From contig NZ_JAEINN010000003.1 of the NCBI RefSeq assembly GCF_016342405.1, forward strand, positions 62,001 to 126,000: DNA of 64,000 nucleotides, given 5' to 3'. This document shows, piece by piece, positions 43,929 to 53,029 of the stretch. The DNA comes from Maridesulfovibrio ferrireducens (GTDB taxonomy: Bacteria; Desulfobacterota; Desulfovibrionia; Desulfovibrionales; Desulfovibrionaceae). Within the stretch, counting starts at the first letter, position 1. Each line of letters starts with the position of its first letter. Made by a program: the position numbers and the translations under genes. The notes under the pieces are model-generated. The model was not told where the DNA came from, searched no databases, and worked only from the letters and a program-made list of their open reading frames with translations.

Positions 43929-44282
43929 ATGGAACTTAAATTCAAACATGTCGATGAAATAACCATTGTTGAACTAGACTCTCCGGAACTTAATCATGTC
44001 GTCAGCCATGATTTTCAACGTCAGATTGCACCCCTTTTTGATGAGAAGAAATTCAACATAGCACTTGATATGGGTAATGTTGACTTCATGGACAGCATGG
44101 GAATCGGAACTTTGATTACCCTGCGCAACAAGCTCATGAAGGAAAAAGGAAGCATTGCAATGTTTAATCTAAGTGATCGAGTTAAAAAGATCATTGATAT
44201 AGCTGCATTGCACAAAATCTTTTCCCTCTATGATTCAGAAGATGAAGCCGTAGAAGGATTAAAACAGCAACTTTTAGCTTAG
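43929..44282 (+). CDS. STAS-domain anti-sigma factor antagonist
   Basis: A 117-aa STAS protein of the SpoIIAA/RsbV type. The phosphorylatable Ser lies in FMDSMGIGTLITLRN (about 56-70), within the usual D-S-x-G-I/L-G. Such proteins sequester an anti-sigma kinase in their unphosphorylated form. No anti-sigma kinase or sigma factor gene is adjacent; the upstream sensor kinase may be functionally linked, as such pairs occur. It is followed by a strong terminator. RBS AGAAGGA before ATG. Confidence 0.88.
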   Translation: MELKFKHVDEITIVELDSPELNHVVSHDFQRQIAPLFDEKKFNIALDMGNVDFMDSMGIGTLITLRNKLMKEKGSIAMFNLSDRVKKIIDIAALHKIFSLYDSEDEAVEGLKQQLLA

Positions 44283-44294
44283 TTTTTGTTAAAA

Positions 44295-44336
44295 ATAGCC
44301 GGGTATACTCTAAGAGGATACCCGGCTATTTTTTTT
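44295..44336 (+). terminator. Strong terminator after the STAS gene
   Basis: ATAGCCGGGTAT and ATACCCGGCTAT pair, with an inner CTC/GAG extension and an eight-T run immediately after. Confidence 0.9.
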
Positions 44337-44365
44337 AAAAGACCGACCTTCACTCCCTCCCCATT

Positions 44366-45364
44366 ATGAATAAAATATCATTAATTCTTACTTCCAGTTA
44401 CGACATTCTTAAAAATGCTGTAAACATTTCACTGAATCTTTTTAAAATAATGATTCCGGTTGTTATTGCTGTAAAAATTCTTCAAGAAATGAATCTGATC
44501 GGCTATATTGCAGCACCGCTTGCCCCGATAATGAAACTTGTCGGCCTTCCCAGTGAGATGGGGCTTGTATGGGCGACAGCAATGATCAACAACATCTACA
44601 GCGGTCTCATCGTATTTCTCAGCCTTGCTCAAGACTCGCCTCTTTCAGCTGCACAAGCCACCATACTCGGCACAATGATTCTAGTGGCGCACTCTATGCC
44701 TATAGAACTTAGAGTTGTACAAAGCTCAGGCCCGAGATTATTTTTTCAGGCTGTCATAAGATTCGCAGGAGCATTACTAATAGGTATGCTTCTTAATTTT
44801 ATTTACAGCTATTATGACCTTTTACAAAGTCCGGCTCACATCGTTTTAACATCAGACTCTTCCGTCATTGATAAAACTTTACCAATGTGGGCTCTGGGAG
44901 AAATTAAAAATTTCATTTCTATCTTCCTGATTATTCTCTCACTGCTGATAATAATGAAGGTTCTCACAAAACTGAGAATTATTGCCGCCATTGACTTCCT
45001 TCTGCGCCCGTTGCTTAAATTGATGGGCATCGGTCCAAAGGCTTCAGCCCTTACAGTTGTAGGCCTTACCATGGGCCTTTCATATGGTGGCGGCATGATT
45101 ATTCATGAGACTAAATCGGGTAAAATTGACAAAAAAGACGTTTTCTATTCGCTAACACTGATGGGGCTATGTCATAGTGTTGTCGAAGATACATTTCTAT
45201 TAATGATGATTGGTGGGCATATTTCAGGATTATTTTGGGGAAGACTGATCTTCGCAATTGTAGTTGTAGCAATACTTGTGCAGTTAACCAAAATTCTACC
45301 TGAAAAATTCTGTGATAAATATTTATGGAGTATTCCAAAAAACTTTAACATACAAAAGGGATAA
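44366..45364 (+). CDS. Nucleoside recognition (Gate) domain membrane protein
   Basis: A 332-aa membrane protein with about eight helices and an internal two-fold repeat of the Gate fold. Signature pieces are LVWATAMINNIYSGLIVFLSL, GTMILVAHSMPIELRVVQ and VVGLTMGLSYGGGMIIHETKSG. The same fold is found in SpmA/SpmB and nucleoside transporters; this subfamily has no assigned substrate. It starts 29 bp after the STAS terminator and is followed after 3 bp by ridA. Confidence 0.85.
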   Translation: MNKISLILTSSYDILKNAVNISLNLFKIMIPVVIAVKILQEMNLIGYIAAPLAPIMKLVGLPSEMGLVWATAMINNIYSGLIVFLSLAQDSPLSAAQATILGTMILVAHSMPIELRVVQSSGPRLFFQAVIRFAGALLIGMLLNFIYSYYDLLQSPAHIVLTSDSSVIDKTLPMWALGEIKNFISIFLIILSLLIIMKVLTKLRIIAAIDFLLRPLLKLMGIGPKASALTVVGLTMGLSYGGGMIIHETKSGKIDKKDVFYSLTLMGLCHSVVEDTFLLMMIGGHISGLFWGRLIFAIVVVAILVQLTKILPEKFCDKYLWSIPKNFNIQKG

Positions 45365-45367
45365 GCA

Positions 45368-45748
45368 ATGAATGTAACCACCGTTAATACGGAAAAAGCA
45401 CCTGCAGCAATCGGCCCTTACTCACAGGCAACCGTGTATAATGGACAGGCTTATGTCAGTGGACAGCTTGGCCTTTCCCCGCAAACAGGTGAATTCGTAT
45501 CAGACGGACTTGAAGCACAGACCAGACAAGCTCTCGAAAACCTGAAAGCAATTCTGGAAGCATGCGGCAGTTCTCTGAACAAAGTAATCGCCGTTGATAT
45601 TTTTCTAACGGACATGTCCGGCTTCGCAATACTTAATTCAGTATATTCAGAGTATTTTACAGATCACAAACCTGCCAGAGCCGCAATTGAAGTCAGCGCT
45701 CTTCCCAAAGGCGGAATTGTCGAAATTAAGTGCATCGCTGCAGTATAA
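45368..45748 (+). CDS. ridA: RidA family enamine/imine deaminase
   Basis: A 126-aa protein of full RidA length. Features are APAAIGPYSQATVYNGQAYVSGQLGLSP (read as APAAIGPYSQ and VSGQLGL), the Arg in PARAAIEVSALPKGGIVEI and the closing E-I-K-C-I-A. RidA hydrolyses reactive 2-aminoacrylate and related imines, protecting pyridoxal-phosphate enzymes. It is cotranscribed with the nucleoside-recognition gene (3-bp gap) and followed by a terminator. Confidence 0.94.
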   Translation: MNVTTVNTEKAPAAIGPYSQATVYNGQAYVSGQLGLSPQTGEFVSDGLEAQTRQALENLKAILEACGSSLNKVIAVDIFLTDMSGFAILNSVYSEYFTDHKPARAAIEVSALPKGGIVEIKCIAAV

Positions 45749-45776
45749 TATTTAGCGTCGTTTTCCTGACACCTTT

Positions 45777-45828
45777 GACCTCCTTTTCTGTTATTAATTA
45801 AACTAACAGATAAGGAGGTCTTTTATTT
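45777..45828 (+). terminator. Terminator of the ridA unit
   Basis: GACCTCCTT pairs with AAGGAGGTC, with an inner CTGTTA/TAACAG stem, followed by TTTTATTT. Confidence 0.8.
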
Positions 45829-45855
45829 AGGTTACTTACGCATTAAAAAATATAT

Positions 45856-45873
45856 TCGGCACGCTTAATGCTA
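45856..45873 (+). promoter_or_regulatory. Sigma-54-like promoter site
   Basis: TCGGCACG-N5-TGCT has the GG...GC pair separated by exactly 10 bases, the defining spacing of -24/-12 promoters. It lies in the 467-bp gap between ridA and trmL, 343 bp upstream of trmL. The rest of the gap (to 46215) shows one short inverted pair (GAAGATT/AATCTTC, near 45908 and 45951) and no clear gene; a small RNA is possible. Confidence 0.35.
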
Positions 45874-46215
45874 AGTATAATTAAACAGCACAGCTGATAA
45901 ATAAGTGAAGATTAACAAACAAAAAAAATTAGGCTAACGCCATTAAAAAACGAATCTTCCTTTACACAGCTGACTGTGAAAAGAAAAATGTTCTGGATAA
46001 TATGCGAGTGCAGGCTCCGGTGGAACCGAACAGCTTAAGAATAAATTATACTAAAGCGATTCCGCCTCCCTCCCGCGATTATTTCGGACATTTTTTTTTG
46101 CGTTATTTTCTCGATTACAAATTTTAAACCTTTTCTGAAATTATACTGCAAACAAACATTGCCCTTGCTCGCTTCTCTTGATAACGATTCCTTTCCAGAA
46201 AGGAGGAAACGTTTT

Positions 46216-46683
46216 ATGAACCCTTTCAGTATAGTTCTTTTTGAACCTGAAATTCCACCCAACACTGGCAATATCGCCAGACTTTGCGCAGGCACAGATA
46301 CTAAACTGCACCTTATTGAGCCGCTAGGCTTTTCAATATCAGATAAACACTTAAAGCGTGCCGGCCTTGATTACTGGCCGAACGTTAAACTTTCTGTATG
46401 GAAAAACTGGCAGGATTTCAGGGATAACACTGAAATCGGCAGACTGATAACAACAAGTGCAAAACGAGGGGCCCCTTTATTCAATTTTGAATTTAAACCA
46501 GGCGACCACCTTGTATTCGGACCTGAGACTCGAGGCTTGCCCGAGTGGATGTTTGAAGATATTACGCACGCTATAAATATCCCTACAAACAAAAAGATAA
46601 GAAGTTTAAACCTTTCAACTTCAGCCGGAATCATTTTATATCAAGCCCTTGCAAGTCTTAATGATGATACACTGTTTGAATAA
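46216..46683 (+). CDS. trmL: tRNA (cytidine(34)-2'-O)-methyltransferase TrmL
   Basis: A 155-aa SPOUT-family methyltransferase. The usual blocks are present: LFEPEIPPNTGNIARLCAG (about 8-26), LHLIEPLGF, LVFGPETRGLP (about 95-105) and IRSLNLSTSAGIILYQAL (read as RSLNLS and AGIILYQAL). It methylates the 2'-OH of the wobble base in tRNA-Leu isoacceptors, with AdoMet bound in the trefoil knot. ATG 46216 has AGGAGG 9 bases upstream; a longer in-frame start at 46159 is unlikely. Standalone gene. Confidence 0.93.
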   Translation: MNPFSIVLFEPEIPPNTGNIARLCAGTDTKLHLIEPLGFSISDKHLKRAGLDYWPNVKLSVWKNWQDFRDNTEIGRLITTSAKRGAPLFNFEFKPGDHLVFGPETRGLPEWMFEDITHAINIPTNKKIRSLNLSTSAGIILYQALASLNDDTLFE

Positions 46684-46837
46684 ACTTAAGTAACTTCATT
46701 AAATACAACATCCCGATTTAATACTTATTAATTGAAATAAAGACCTTATGCCTTTTTCCCGGACGGCTTCGCTTCTTGCATAACATGACTGCAAGAGTTA
46801 CATTGTCGTTCCAAATCAATATCTGGACGGAGAACTT

Positions 46838-47860
46838 ATGAGACTTCTTGTTACTGGCGGATGCGGTTTTATCGGAACCAATTTTATATACCTGATGCAG
46901 GAACGCCACCCGGACTGGAAGATCGTCAATCTAGACAAGCTTACCTATGCCGGAAACAGAAAGAATCTGCTCGCAATTGAAAATAACGCTGATGCTAATT
47001 ACAGCTTCATTCATGGTGACATCTGTGACAAGACCCTTGTTAGGAACATCATTGAAGAATATAAAATTGAAGGTGTAGTCAATTTCGCTGCTGAATCTCA
47101 TGTAGACAGATCCATAAATGATCCCGCTCCGTTTTTAACAACCAATATTCAAGGTGCGCAAAATCTGATGGAGTGTGCCCGTCAGGCCGGGCTTGAAAAA
47201 TTCGTCCACGTCTCGACAGATGAAGTATACGGAACTCTAGCTAAAAACGAGCCGGCTTTTACTGAAGACAATCCTCTGATTCCAAACAGCCCCTACTCCG
47301 CATCAAAAGCGGGTGCAGACCTTATGGCTCGTGCTTACTTTGAAACATATAATTTTCCAATATCCATAACAAGATGCTCGAATAATTACGGGCCGTATCA
47401 ATTCCCGGAAAAATTAATCCCGCTGATGTATACAAAAGCCGTTGCCGGCGAACAACTCCCCATTTACGGAGATGGTTCCAATATAAGGGACTGGATTTAT
47501 GTAGACGATCATTGCACAGGCGTTGAACTGACACTTTTAAAGGGTCAGCCGGGGCGGGTATACAATTTCGGCGGAGCTGCTGAAAAAACCAATCTTGAAC
47601 TGGTTCGCGAACTTCTTTCAATACTCGGAAAAGATGAATCTTCGATTACTTTTGTAAAGGACAGACCCGGACATGACCAAAGATATGCCATGGATTTCAC
47701 TGTTGCCCAGAATGAACTGGGGTTCAGCCCAAGTGTCACCTTTGCTGAAGGAATCCGTAAAACAATCCAGTGGTATCAAGATAATGAACTGTGGCTGGAA
47801 GAAGTCAAAAGCGGATCTTACCGGGACTTTATGGCAGAATGGTATGGAGAGCAAAAATGA
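46838..47860 (+). CDS. rfbB: dTDP-glucose 4,6-dehydratase
   Basis: A 340-aa extended short-chain dehydrogenase. The NAD site is TGGCGFIGTNFI (about 6-17). Catalytic residues are in STDEVYGTL and the YSASK motif (PNSPYSASKAGAD). The products of rfbB and rfbD act in dTDP-L-rhamnose synthesis for surface polysaccharide: RfbB makes dTDP-4-keto-6-deoxyglucose. The start of rfbD overlaps its stop by 4 bp (ATGA). The rfbA and rfbC partners are not in the window. An imperfect hairpin (TTCTTGCA/TGCAAGAG, about 46773-46797) lies upstream. Confidence 0.95.
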   Translation: MRLLVTGGCGFIGTNFIYLMQERHPDWKIVNLDKLTYAGNRKNLLAIENNADANYSFIHGDICDKTLVRNIIEEYKIEGVVNFAAESHVDRSINDPAPFLTTNIQGAQNLMECARQAGLEKFVHVSTDEVYGTLAKNEPAFTEDNPLIPNSPYSASKAGADLMARAYFETYNFPISITRCSNNYGPYQFPEKLIPLMYTKAVAGEQLPIYGDGSNIRDWIYVDDHCTGVELTLLKGQPGRVYNFGGAAEKTNLELVRELLSILGKDESSITFVKDRPGHDQRYAMDFTVAQNELGFSPSVTFAEGIRKTIQWYQDNELWLEEVKSGSYRDFMAEWYGEQK

Positions 47861-48735
47861 TTGAATTAAAAGGCAAAAAGGCTATTATACTAGGCGGTAG
47901 AACAGGTCTTTTAGGACAAACGCTAACTGAAACACTAAAGAAAAACGAAGTTATAACCATTCCGCTTTCGCGAAATGACTTTGATCCCTTAGAGGAACAG
48001 TCTCTTACAGCTTTTTTTGAACGGGAAGAACCTGACTTCATATTCAATACAATTGCCTATACAATGGTAGATCAGGCTGAAGATGATAAAAACAAAGCTC
48101 ACCTCCTCAATACAACTCTCCCTGTAATACTCGGTAGAATCGCAAAAACACACAACGCCAAGCTTATACATTTCAGCACAGATTTTGTCTTTGATGGCAA
48201 AAACGACTCACCGTACACTGAAAAAGACAAAACAAACCCAAAATCAGTATACGGTGCAACCAAACTTGCCGGTGAAGAAAAACTTTTAGCTATCGGCTAT
48301 GAAAACATATTAATAATTAGAACAGCATGGCTGTTCGGACCTTATAAAACTAATTTCGTTCAAAAAATTTTGAAATTTGCCCGCGAACGTGATTCTTTAA
48401 GTATCGTCCATGATCAAACCGGCTCCCCGACGTATACTCCCGATCTTTCTGAATACACAGTTGCGCTTTTAAAAAGTGATGCCAATGGCATATTCAACAT
48501 TGTCAACTCAGGCAAAGCAAGCTGGTGCGAACTGGCAACAGAAGCCATCAACTGCGCTGGTATCAACTGTCTTGTAAACCCGGTACCATCAAGCTCCTAT
48601 CCCACAAAGGCCGCAAGACCGTCTTACTCTGTCCTCGACACATCAAAATTCACCGAAACAACAGGAATAAATCCACGCCCGTGGGTCCAGGCGCTGAGAG
48701 ACTATCTCTACAACGATCTTAATAACGACTTATAA
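47857..48735 (+). CDS. rfbD: dTDP-4-dehydrorhamnose reductase
   Basis: A 292-aa reductase. The dinucleotide site is LGGRTGLLGQTL (about 11-22), followed by FNTIAYTMVDQAE, STDFVFDG and the catalytic YGATKLAGE. It reduces dTDP-4-keto-L-rhamnose to dTDP-L-rhamnose with NAD(P)H. I start at ATG 47857, which overlaps the rfbB stop; the longer in-frame extension would lie within rfbB. Coupled translation is likely. Confidence 0.93.
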   Translation: MIELKGKKAIILGGRTGLLGQTLTETLKKNEVITIPLSRNDFDPLEEQSLTAFFEREEPDFIFNTIAYTMVDQAEDDKNKAHLLNTTLPVILGRIAKTHNAKLIHFSTDFVFDGKNDSPYTEKDKTNPKSVYGATKLAGEEKLLAIGYENILIIRTAWLFGPYKTNFVQKILKFARERDSLSIVHDQTGSPTYTPDLSEYTVALLKSDANGIFNIVNSGKASWCELATEAINCAGINCLVNPVPSSSYPTKAARPSYSVLDTSKFTETTGINPRPWVQALRDYLYNDLNNDL

Positions 48736-48759
48736 AAAGAACTGACTAAGACCACTTTT

Positions 48760-49734
48760 ATGCCTAAAATATCCCCCGCTTTATTGCGAAATTCTATCCA
48801 ATGCCTGATGACTATATTCTGTGTATGGACAGGATATCGTTTCTACCTTTTCTATCAATGGATGATTGGTAATTCCAGCATTGCCGTTGCAAAACCCGGT
48901 GCTGTCGAAGGCTTTCTACCTATCAGTGCCCTGCTTTCATTTAAGCAATTACTTACAGAAGGTATTTACGACGAGGTTCACCCTGCGGGACTGACAATCT
49001 TTATTGCAGTACTAGTTATGTCGCTAATCCTTCGTAAAGGTTTTTGCGGATACATTTGCCCAGTGGGCTTCATAAGCAACCTGCTGAACCGCTTAGGGTT
49101 AAAAACAAAACGCACAATTACAGTTAAGGGTAAACTAGAATTTATTTTGCTGCTCCCCAAATACATCGCCATGACATTTTTTGTTTATGCGATTTTTTTC
49201 AAAATGGGTTCCAGAGAAATATCATCGTTTATTCATTCAGGATATAATTTTACAGCAGAAGCAAAGATGCTTAATTTTTTCACTAATCTTGGATTAATCC
49301 CTTCCATCAGCATAGCGGCAATTGTTCTGCTCAGTATTTTTATACCCTACTTCTGGTGCCGTTTTTTATGCCCATACGGAGCTCTGCTTGGAATACTTTC
49401 TAAGCTCTCTCCGGTTGCAGTAAAAAGAGATCAGGATTTATGTATAGATTGCGGAAAATGCACAAAAGTATGTCCGGGTGGAATTCAAGTTGATACAATG
49501 ACAACCGTTAACTCCGCTGAATGCGTAGGATGCACACAGTGCATCGGAAGTTGCCCTGTGCCTGATTGTCTAAACCTGACGGACAGACTGAGTCGTAAAA
49601 GAATCCCTTGGGGGACCATAGCAATTGGAAGCTTATTTATACTTATGCTATACTACGCGACAGCAGTCTTCACCAATCATTGGAATTCTCCGATGCCATT
49701 TGAAATGCTTCGCGGATATTATTTAAACATGTAA
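48760..49734 (+). CDS. NapH-like membrane polyferredoxin
   Basis: A 324-aa protein with about five helices, two cytoplasmic CxxxCP motifs (CGYICPVGF near 90-98; CRFLCPYGA near 202-210) and a C-terminal ferredoxin part: CIDCGKCTKVCP (about 228-239) and CVGCTQCIGSCP (about 254-265). NapH/CcoG/RdxA-like proteins move electrons between the quinone pool or cytosol and periplasmic acceptors. The gene is 24 bp after rfbD but shares no evident function with it. A terminator follows 29 bp after the stop. Confidence 0.87.
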   Translation: MPKISPALLRNSIQCLMTIFCVWTGYRFYLFYQWMIGNSSIAVAKPGAVEGFLPISALLSFKQLLTEGIYDEVHPAGLTIFIAVLVMSLILRKGFCGYICPVGFISNLLNRLGLKTKRTITVKGKLEFILLLPKYIAMTFFVYAIFFKMGSREISSFIHSGYNFTAEAKMLNFFTNLGLIPSISIAAIVLLSIFIPYFWCRFLCPYGALLGILSKLSPVAVKRDQDLCIDCGKCTKVCPGGIQVDTMTTVNSAECVGCTQCIGSCPVPDCLNLTDRLSRKRIPWGTIAIGSLFILMLYYATAVFTNHWNSPMPFEMLRGYYLNM

Positions 49735-49763
49735 ATATATTTCGCTCATATGACAGAACAAAG

Positions 49764-49798
49764 AAAACCCCCTCAGAGAAATTCTCTGAGGGGGTTTT
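49764..49798. terminator. Bidirectional terminator
   Basis: AAAACCCCCTCAGAGAA and TTCTCTGAGGGGGTTTT form a perfect 17-bp stem with one loop base. It is shared by the polyferredoxin gene (+) and the aldehyde ferredoxin oxidoreductase gene (-). Confidence 0.9.
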
Positions 49799-49821
49799 AA
49801 ATACATTAATTTGAAGGAACT

Positions 49822-51549
49822 TTAAACTTTAGCAGCCTGAAGTTCTTCTACTGAGTAATCCCAGATAGTGTTGTGTGGCTCAAGAGTTTCTTCGCTGAAG
49901 AAGCGAGGAAGCTGATCGTCAAACTTTGTGAATCCTGCGTTAGCGTTGAATTCAAGCTCGTTTTTAAGAGTGTTTACACCCAAAGCAATAAAGTCATCAG
50001 TAGTAAACTCAATACCGTGAGAAGCTGAAACCATGTCACAGATACACTGAACAGCATCTTCTGTATCAAGAACTGCAAAGGCAACAAAGAGGCAAAGTCC
50101 TAAAGCATCAATTGCCGCAGTAGCAATCTGGAGATTCTTGGAAAGCTCAATCTGACCTTCTCTGGAAAGAGGATCAATATCGCCACCGATTTTAAGGATA
50201 TTGGTAGCAACTGCGTATCCTGCAGTATGGTCACCACCCATAGGGGTTGTGGCATAAGTAACGCCGATACCTTTTACTGAGCGAGGATCGTAAGCTGGAA
50301 GACTCTGTCCTTTAACGGTAGGAATACGGTCAACTCCGAAAGCCTTACCTGCGAAAACAGTTCCGTTACCGATAATGCGTCCCATAGGATCAGCAGTACC
50401 GACCTTTCTAAGGAGCGCAAGAGCGGCTTCGCCATCACCCCATTCTAGAATGCCACCATCCATTGCAACGCCCATGGTACAACCCATTTCAATGGTATCA
50501 ATACCCTTTTCGTCACAAACACGGTCCATAGTCGCGATGACATCAATATCTTTAACTAAACAGTTAGCACCGAAGCCCCAGACTGTTTCATATTCAAAAC
50601 CTGAAGTCAGGTAATCACCATTTTTATCGTTGTAACGCTGTGAACACTGAATAACACAACCGGTATGACAGCCTTCTTTTGTCTTACCGTTACGGGATTC
50701 AATAATTTCAGCAATTTTTTCACCTGAAATTTCAGCAACATCGTCAAAACGACCATTACGGAAGTTCTTTGTAGGAAGTGCGCCTGCTTCGTTAATGATA
50801 TTAACGAGAATACAAGTACCATATGCAGCAAGGCCTTCACCTGTTACTGGATGACCTGTCAGAATTTCAGTCCAGCGTTTACGAGCTACCTTAAACTTAT
50901 CTTGATCAACGGCTTTACCTCGGCCTGAAGCTGCAGGATCAAGAACAACAGCCTTGATCTTTTTAGAGCCCATAACTGCACCCAGACCACCACGTCCGGC
51001 AGATCTGGCTGGATGATTATGCGGGTCAGAGAACTGAATGGTTGAAGCTGTAAGACACTGTTCACCGGCAGGTCCAGCCAAAGCAGTCACAGCCTTTTCG
51101 CCATACACTTTTTTTAATTCTTCATGTGCTGGGTAGTTATCTTTTCCAACTATGGCTGAAGCGTCTTTGAACACAACTTTGTCAGCGTAAATTTCAAGAA
51201 TTGAAAACGGTGCATCTTGAGCTGGTTTATCTTCAAAAACAATTGCCAGAATATCAAGCTTAGGCAAAACCTGAGCAAACTGACCACCGGAGTTACTTTC
51301 TTTAATACCACCAGTCAGAGGAGATTTGGCTCCGCAGGAAAGTCTGCCGGAGTTAGCTGCACCGGAATGAGCAAGGATGCCAGCAGCAAAAACCAATTTA
51401 TTTGATGCGGAAAGCGGATGGCTGTCAGCTGGAACTTCTTTATTTACAAGTCTAGAAGTAAGTCCGCGACCACCAAGTCCAGCGTATTCGCCAAGTTCTT
51501 CAAAATTAAATTCTTTAGTACGAGTATTGATTCTAAGGATTCTGGGCAT
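49822..51549 (-). CDS. Aldehyde ferredoxin oxidoreductase (tungsten/molybdenum-pterin)
   Basis: A 575-aa AOR-family enzyme. The N-terminal domain (MPRILRINTRTKEF...GGRGLTSRLV, SGRLSCGAKSPLTGGIKESNSGGQF) binds the pterin cofactor. HPARSAGRGGLGAVMGSKKIKAV is typical. The [4Fe-4S] ligands are C-x3-C-x3-C in EGCHTGCVIQC (about 292-302) plus a later Cys in DALGLCLF near 489. The enzyme oxidises aldehydes to acids with ferredoxin as acceptor. The strong promoter at 51630-51657 and upstream repeats suggest regulated, high expression. Start ATG 51549 follows AAGGGGGTCAT. Confidence 0.95.
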   Translation of the reverse strand: MPRILRINTRTKEFNFEELGEYAGLGGRGLTSRLVNKEVPADSHPLSASNKLVFAAGILAHSGAANSGRLSCGAKSPLTGGIKESNSGGQFAQVLPKLDILAIVFEDKPAQDAPFSILEIYADKVVFKDASAIVGKDNYPAHEELKKVYGEKAVTALAGPAGEQCLTASTIQFSDPHNHPARSAGRGGLGAVMGSKKIKAVVLDPAASGRGKAVDQDKFKVARKRWTEILTGHPVTGEGLAAYGTCILVNIINEAGALPTKNFRNGRFDDVAEISGEKIAEIIESRNGKTKEGCHTGCVIQCSQRYNDKNGDYLTSGFEYETVWGFGANCLVKDIDVIATMDRVCDEKGIDTIEMGCTMGVAMDGGILEWGDGEAALALLRKVGTADPMGRIIGNGTVFAGKAFGVDRIPTVKGQSLPAYDPRSVKGIGVTYATTPMGGDHTAGYAVATNILKIGGDIDPLSREGQIELSKNLQIATAAIDALGLCLFVAFAVLDTEDAVQCICDMVSASHGIEFTTDDFIALGVNTLKNELEFNANAGFTKFDDQLPRFFSEETLEPHNTIWDYSVEELQAAKV

Positions 51550-51629
51550 ATGACCCCCTTAAATTAAAGTTAATTCCAACCAACCTTCTCTTAATGATAA
51601 AAGGTAATAATCAATTAATAAGCAAAATA

Positions 51630-51657
51630 ATTATATATGTGTAGCGTCAGTTGTCAA
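51630..51657 (-). promoter_or_regulatory. Promoter of the aldehyde ferredoxin oxidoreductase gene
   Basis: On the - strand, TTGACA (51657-51652) and TATAAT (51635-51630) are both exact consensus hexamers, 16 bp apart. A start near 51623 gives a ~74-nt leader. Confidence 0.7.
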
Positions 51658-51667
51658 AACAATTAAA

Positions 51668-51718
51668 TTATATCTTTTCAAGCACAACTGATATTTTATT
51701 ATATCTTTTAAGACATAA
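51668..51718. promoter_or_regulatory. Phased direct repeat upstream of the oxidoreductase promoter
   Basis: TTATATCTTTTCAAGCACAA (51668-51687) and TTATATCTTTTAAGACATAA (51699-51718) are direct repeats 31 bp apart, three helical turns. They lie about 45-95 bp upstream of the predicted start, the usual position for an activator. The rest of the gap (51719-51882) is AT-rich, with no gene. Confidence 0.45.
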
Positions 51719-51882
51719 TAAAAATTAATAAAGAAATTTCATGTAAAACAAAAACTAAAAAGAAAAACAACATACATTAATATCAATTTTTAACATCACT
51801 ACTACAGATTTATGATCAAAATTAAATTTTGACAGTAAAACATTCACAATATCAATGTTACAAACATTTATTAAACAAAAAA

Positions 51883-51914
51883 AAGCGGGGATGGTTTTGC
51901 AACCATCCCCGCTT
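51883..51914 (-). terminator. Terminator after secF
   Basis: AAGCGGGGATGGTT pairs with AACCATCCCCGCTT (14 bp, 4-nt loop). An A-run on the left gives a T-run on the - strand, 29 bp beyond the secF stop. Confidence 0.9.
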
Positions 51915-51942
51915 ATCAAAGCAGAATCTAAGGAGTTAACGA

Positions 51943-53016
51943 TTATGCAGCGTCAGCTTCTGCGATATCTTCATCTGTTTTGCTGGCTCCAACTCCAAGA
52001 AGAATCGGGCTTGCAACAAAGATTGATGAATAAGTACCGACACCAACACCTATTAACAGTGCTAGAGCAAAGTCATGAATAACTCCGCCGCCAAGAACAA
52101 ACAAAGCAATAACAACAAGCAATGTTGTGCCTGAAGTCAGAATTGTTCTGCTGAGTGTCTGGTTAATACTAATATTGATAGTATCTGCAAAGGTCTTGCC
52201 CACTTTACCATGAATATTTTCACGGATGCGGTCAAAAACAATGATAGTATCGTTCAGTGAATAACCGATAATAGTCAACAAAGCGGCTATAATGGTAAGA
52301 TCAAATTCTTTACCCATTAATGAGAATATCCCGACAGTTATAAGCACATCATGAATAAGGGCGACAATTGCCCCTAGTGCATAATTAAGCTTCAAGTACC
52401 AGCATAATCCCACAGTAATTATCAATGCGGCAAAAATGAGTACAGAAGTAGACATTCCCGCCAGTTCCAGGACGCTGATTCCGCCGAAGAGTCCACCAGC
52501 CATAATAGCCGCTGCAAACCAACGTTTCTCAAAACGTCCTGAGATATAAATTGCAATCAGAAGTACCGCAAAATAAAGAGCTTCAATCGCCTTAGTTCTT
52601 AAATCGGCACCAACTTTGGGACCGACCATCTCAAGACGTTGAATCTCAAATTGAGTACCTTTCAGATTCGTTTTAAACTCGCTATTAATTCTTTCGCGAA
52701 TATCCTGAGAAGTTACTGTTGAAGTAGAGGTTCTGATGAGAATTTCATTATCATCAGCATGCCCGAAGCTTTGAACTACAAGCCCTGGAAGTTCTGTGCC
52801 TTTAAGGGCATTTTTAACTTCTTTAACTTCAACAAACTTATCAAACTTAACCTGAACTACAATACCGCCGGCAAAGTCGATACCGTACTTGGGGCCGCCC
52901 TTTATTACCAAGGAGCATAGTCCAAGCAGAATCAAAATAGCGGAAATCATGAATGCTTTACGTTTGAATCCGATAAAATCAATATGAGTATCGGGTTTAA
53001 TTATTTGCAATCCCAT
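51943..53016 (-). CDS. secF: Protein translocase subunit SecF
   Basis: A 357-aa membrane protein with six helices and a periplasmic domain. Signatures are YGIDFAGGIVVQVKF near 47-61, NRTLSRTI-like NQTLSRTILTSGTTLLVV and DRIRENI. SecF works with SecD in the proton-driven late stage of protein export through SecYEG. It follows secD after 13 bp on the - strand and is the last gene of the yajC-secD-secF unit. Confidence 0.95.
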   Translation of the reverse strand: MGLQIIKPDTHIDFIGFKRKAFMISAILILLGLCSLVIKGGPKYGIDFAGGIVVQVKFDKFVEVKEVKNALKGTELPGLVVQSFGHADDNEILIRTSTSTVTSQDIRERINSEFKTNLKGTQFEIQRLEMVGPKVGADLRTKAIEALYFAVLLIAIYISGRFEKRWFAAAIMAGGLFGGISVLELAGMSTSVLIFAALIITVGLCWYLKLNYALGAIVALIHDVLITVGIFSLMGKEFDLTIIAALLTIIGYSLNDTIIVFDRIRENIHGKVGKTFADTINISINQTLSRTILTSGTTLLVVIALFVLGGGVIHDFALALLIGVGVGTYSSIFVASPILLGVGASKTDEDIAEADAA

Positions 53017-53029
53017 GTATTCACTCTCC

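Noticed and set aside
45990-46042. 16-aa open frame starting MFWII
   Set aside because: Too short, with no supporting RBS spacing or context.
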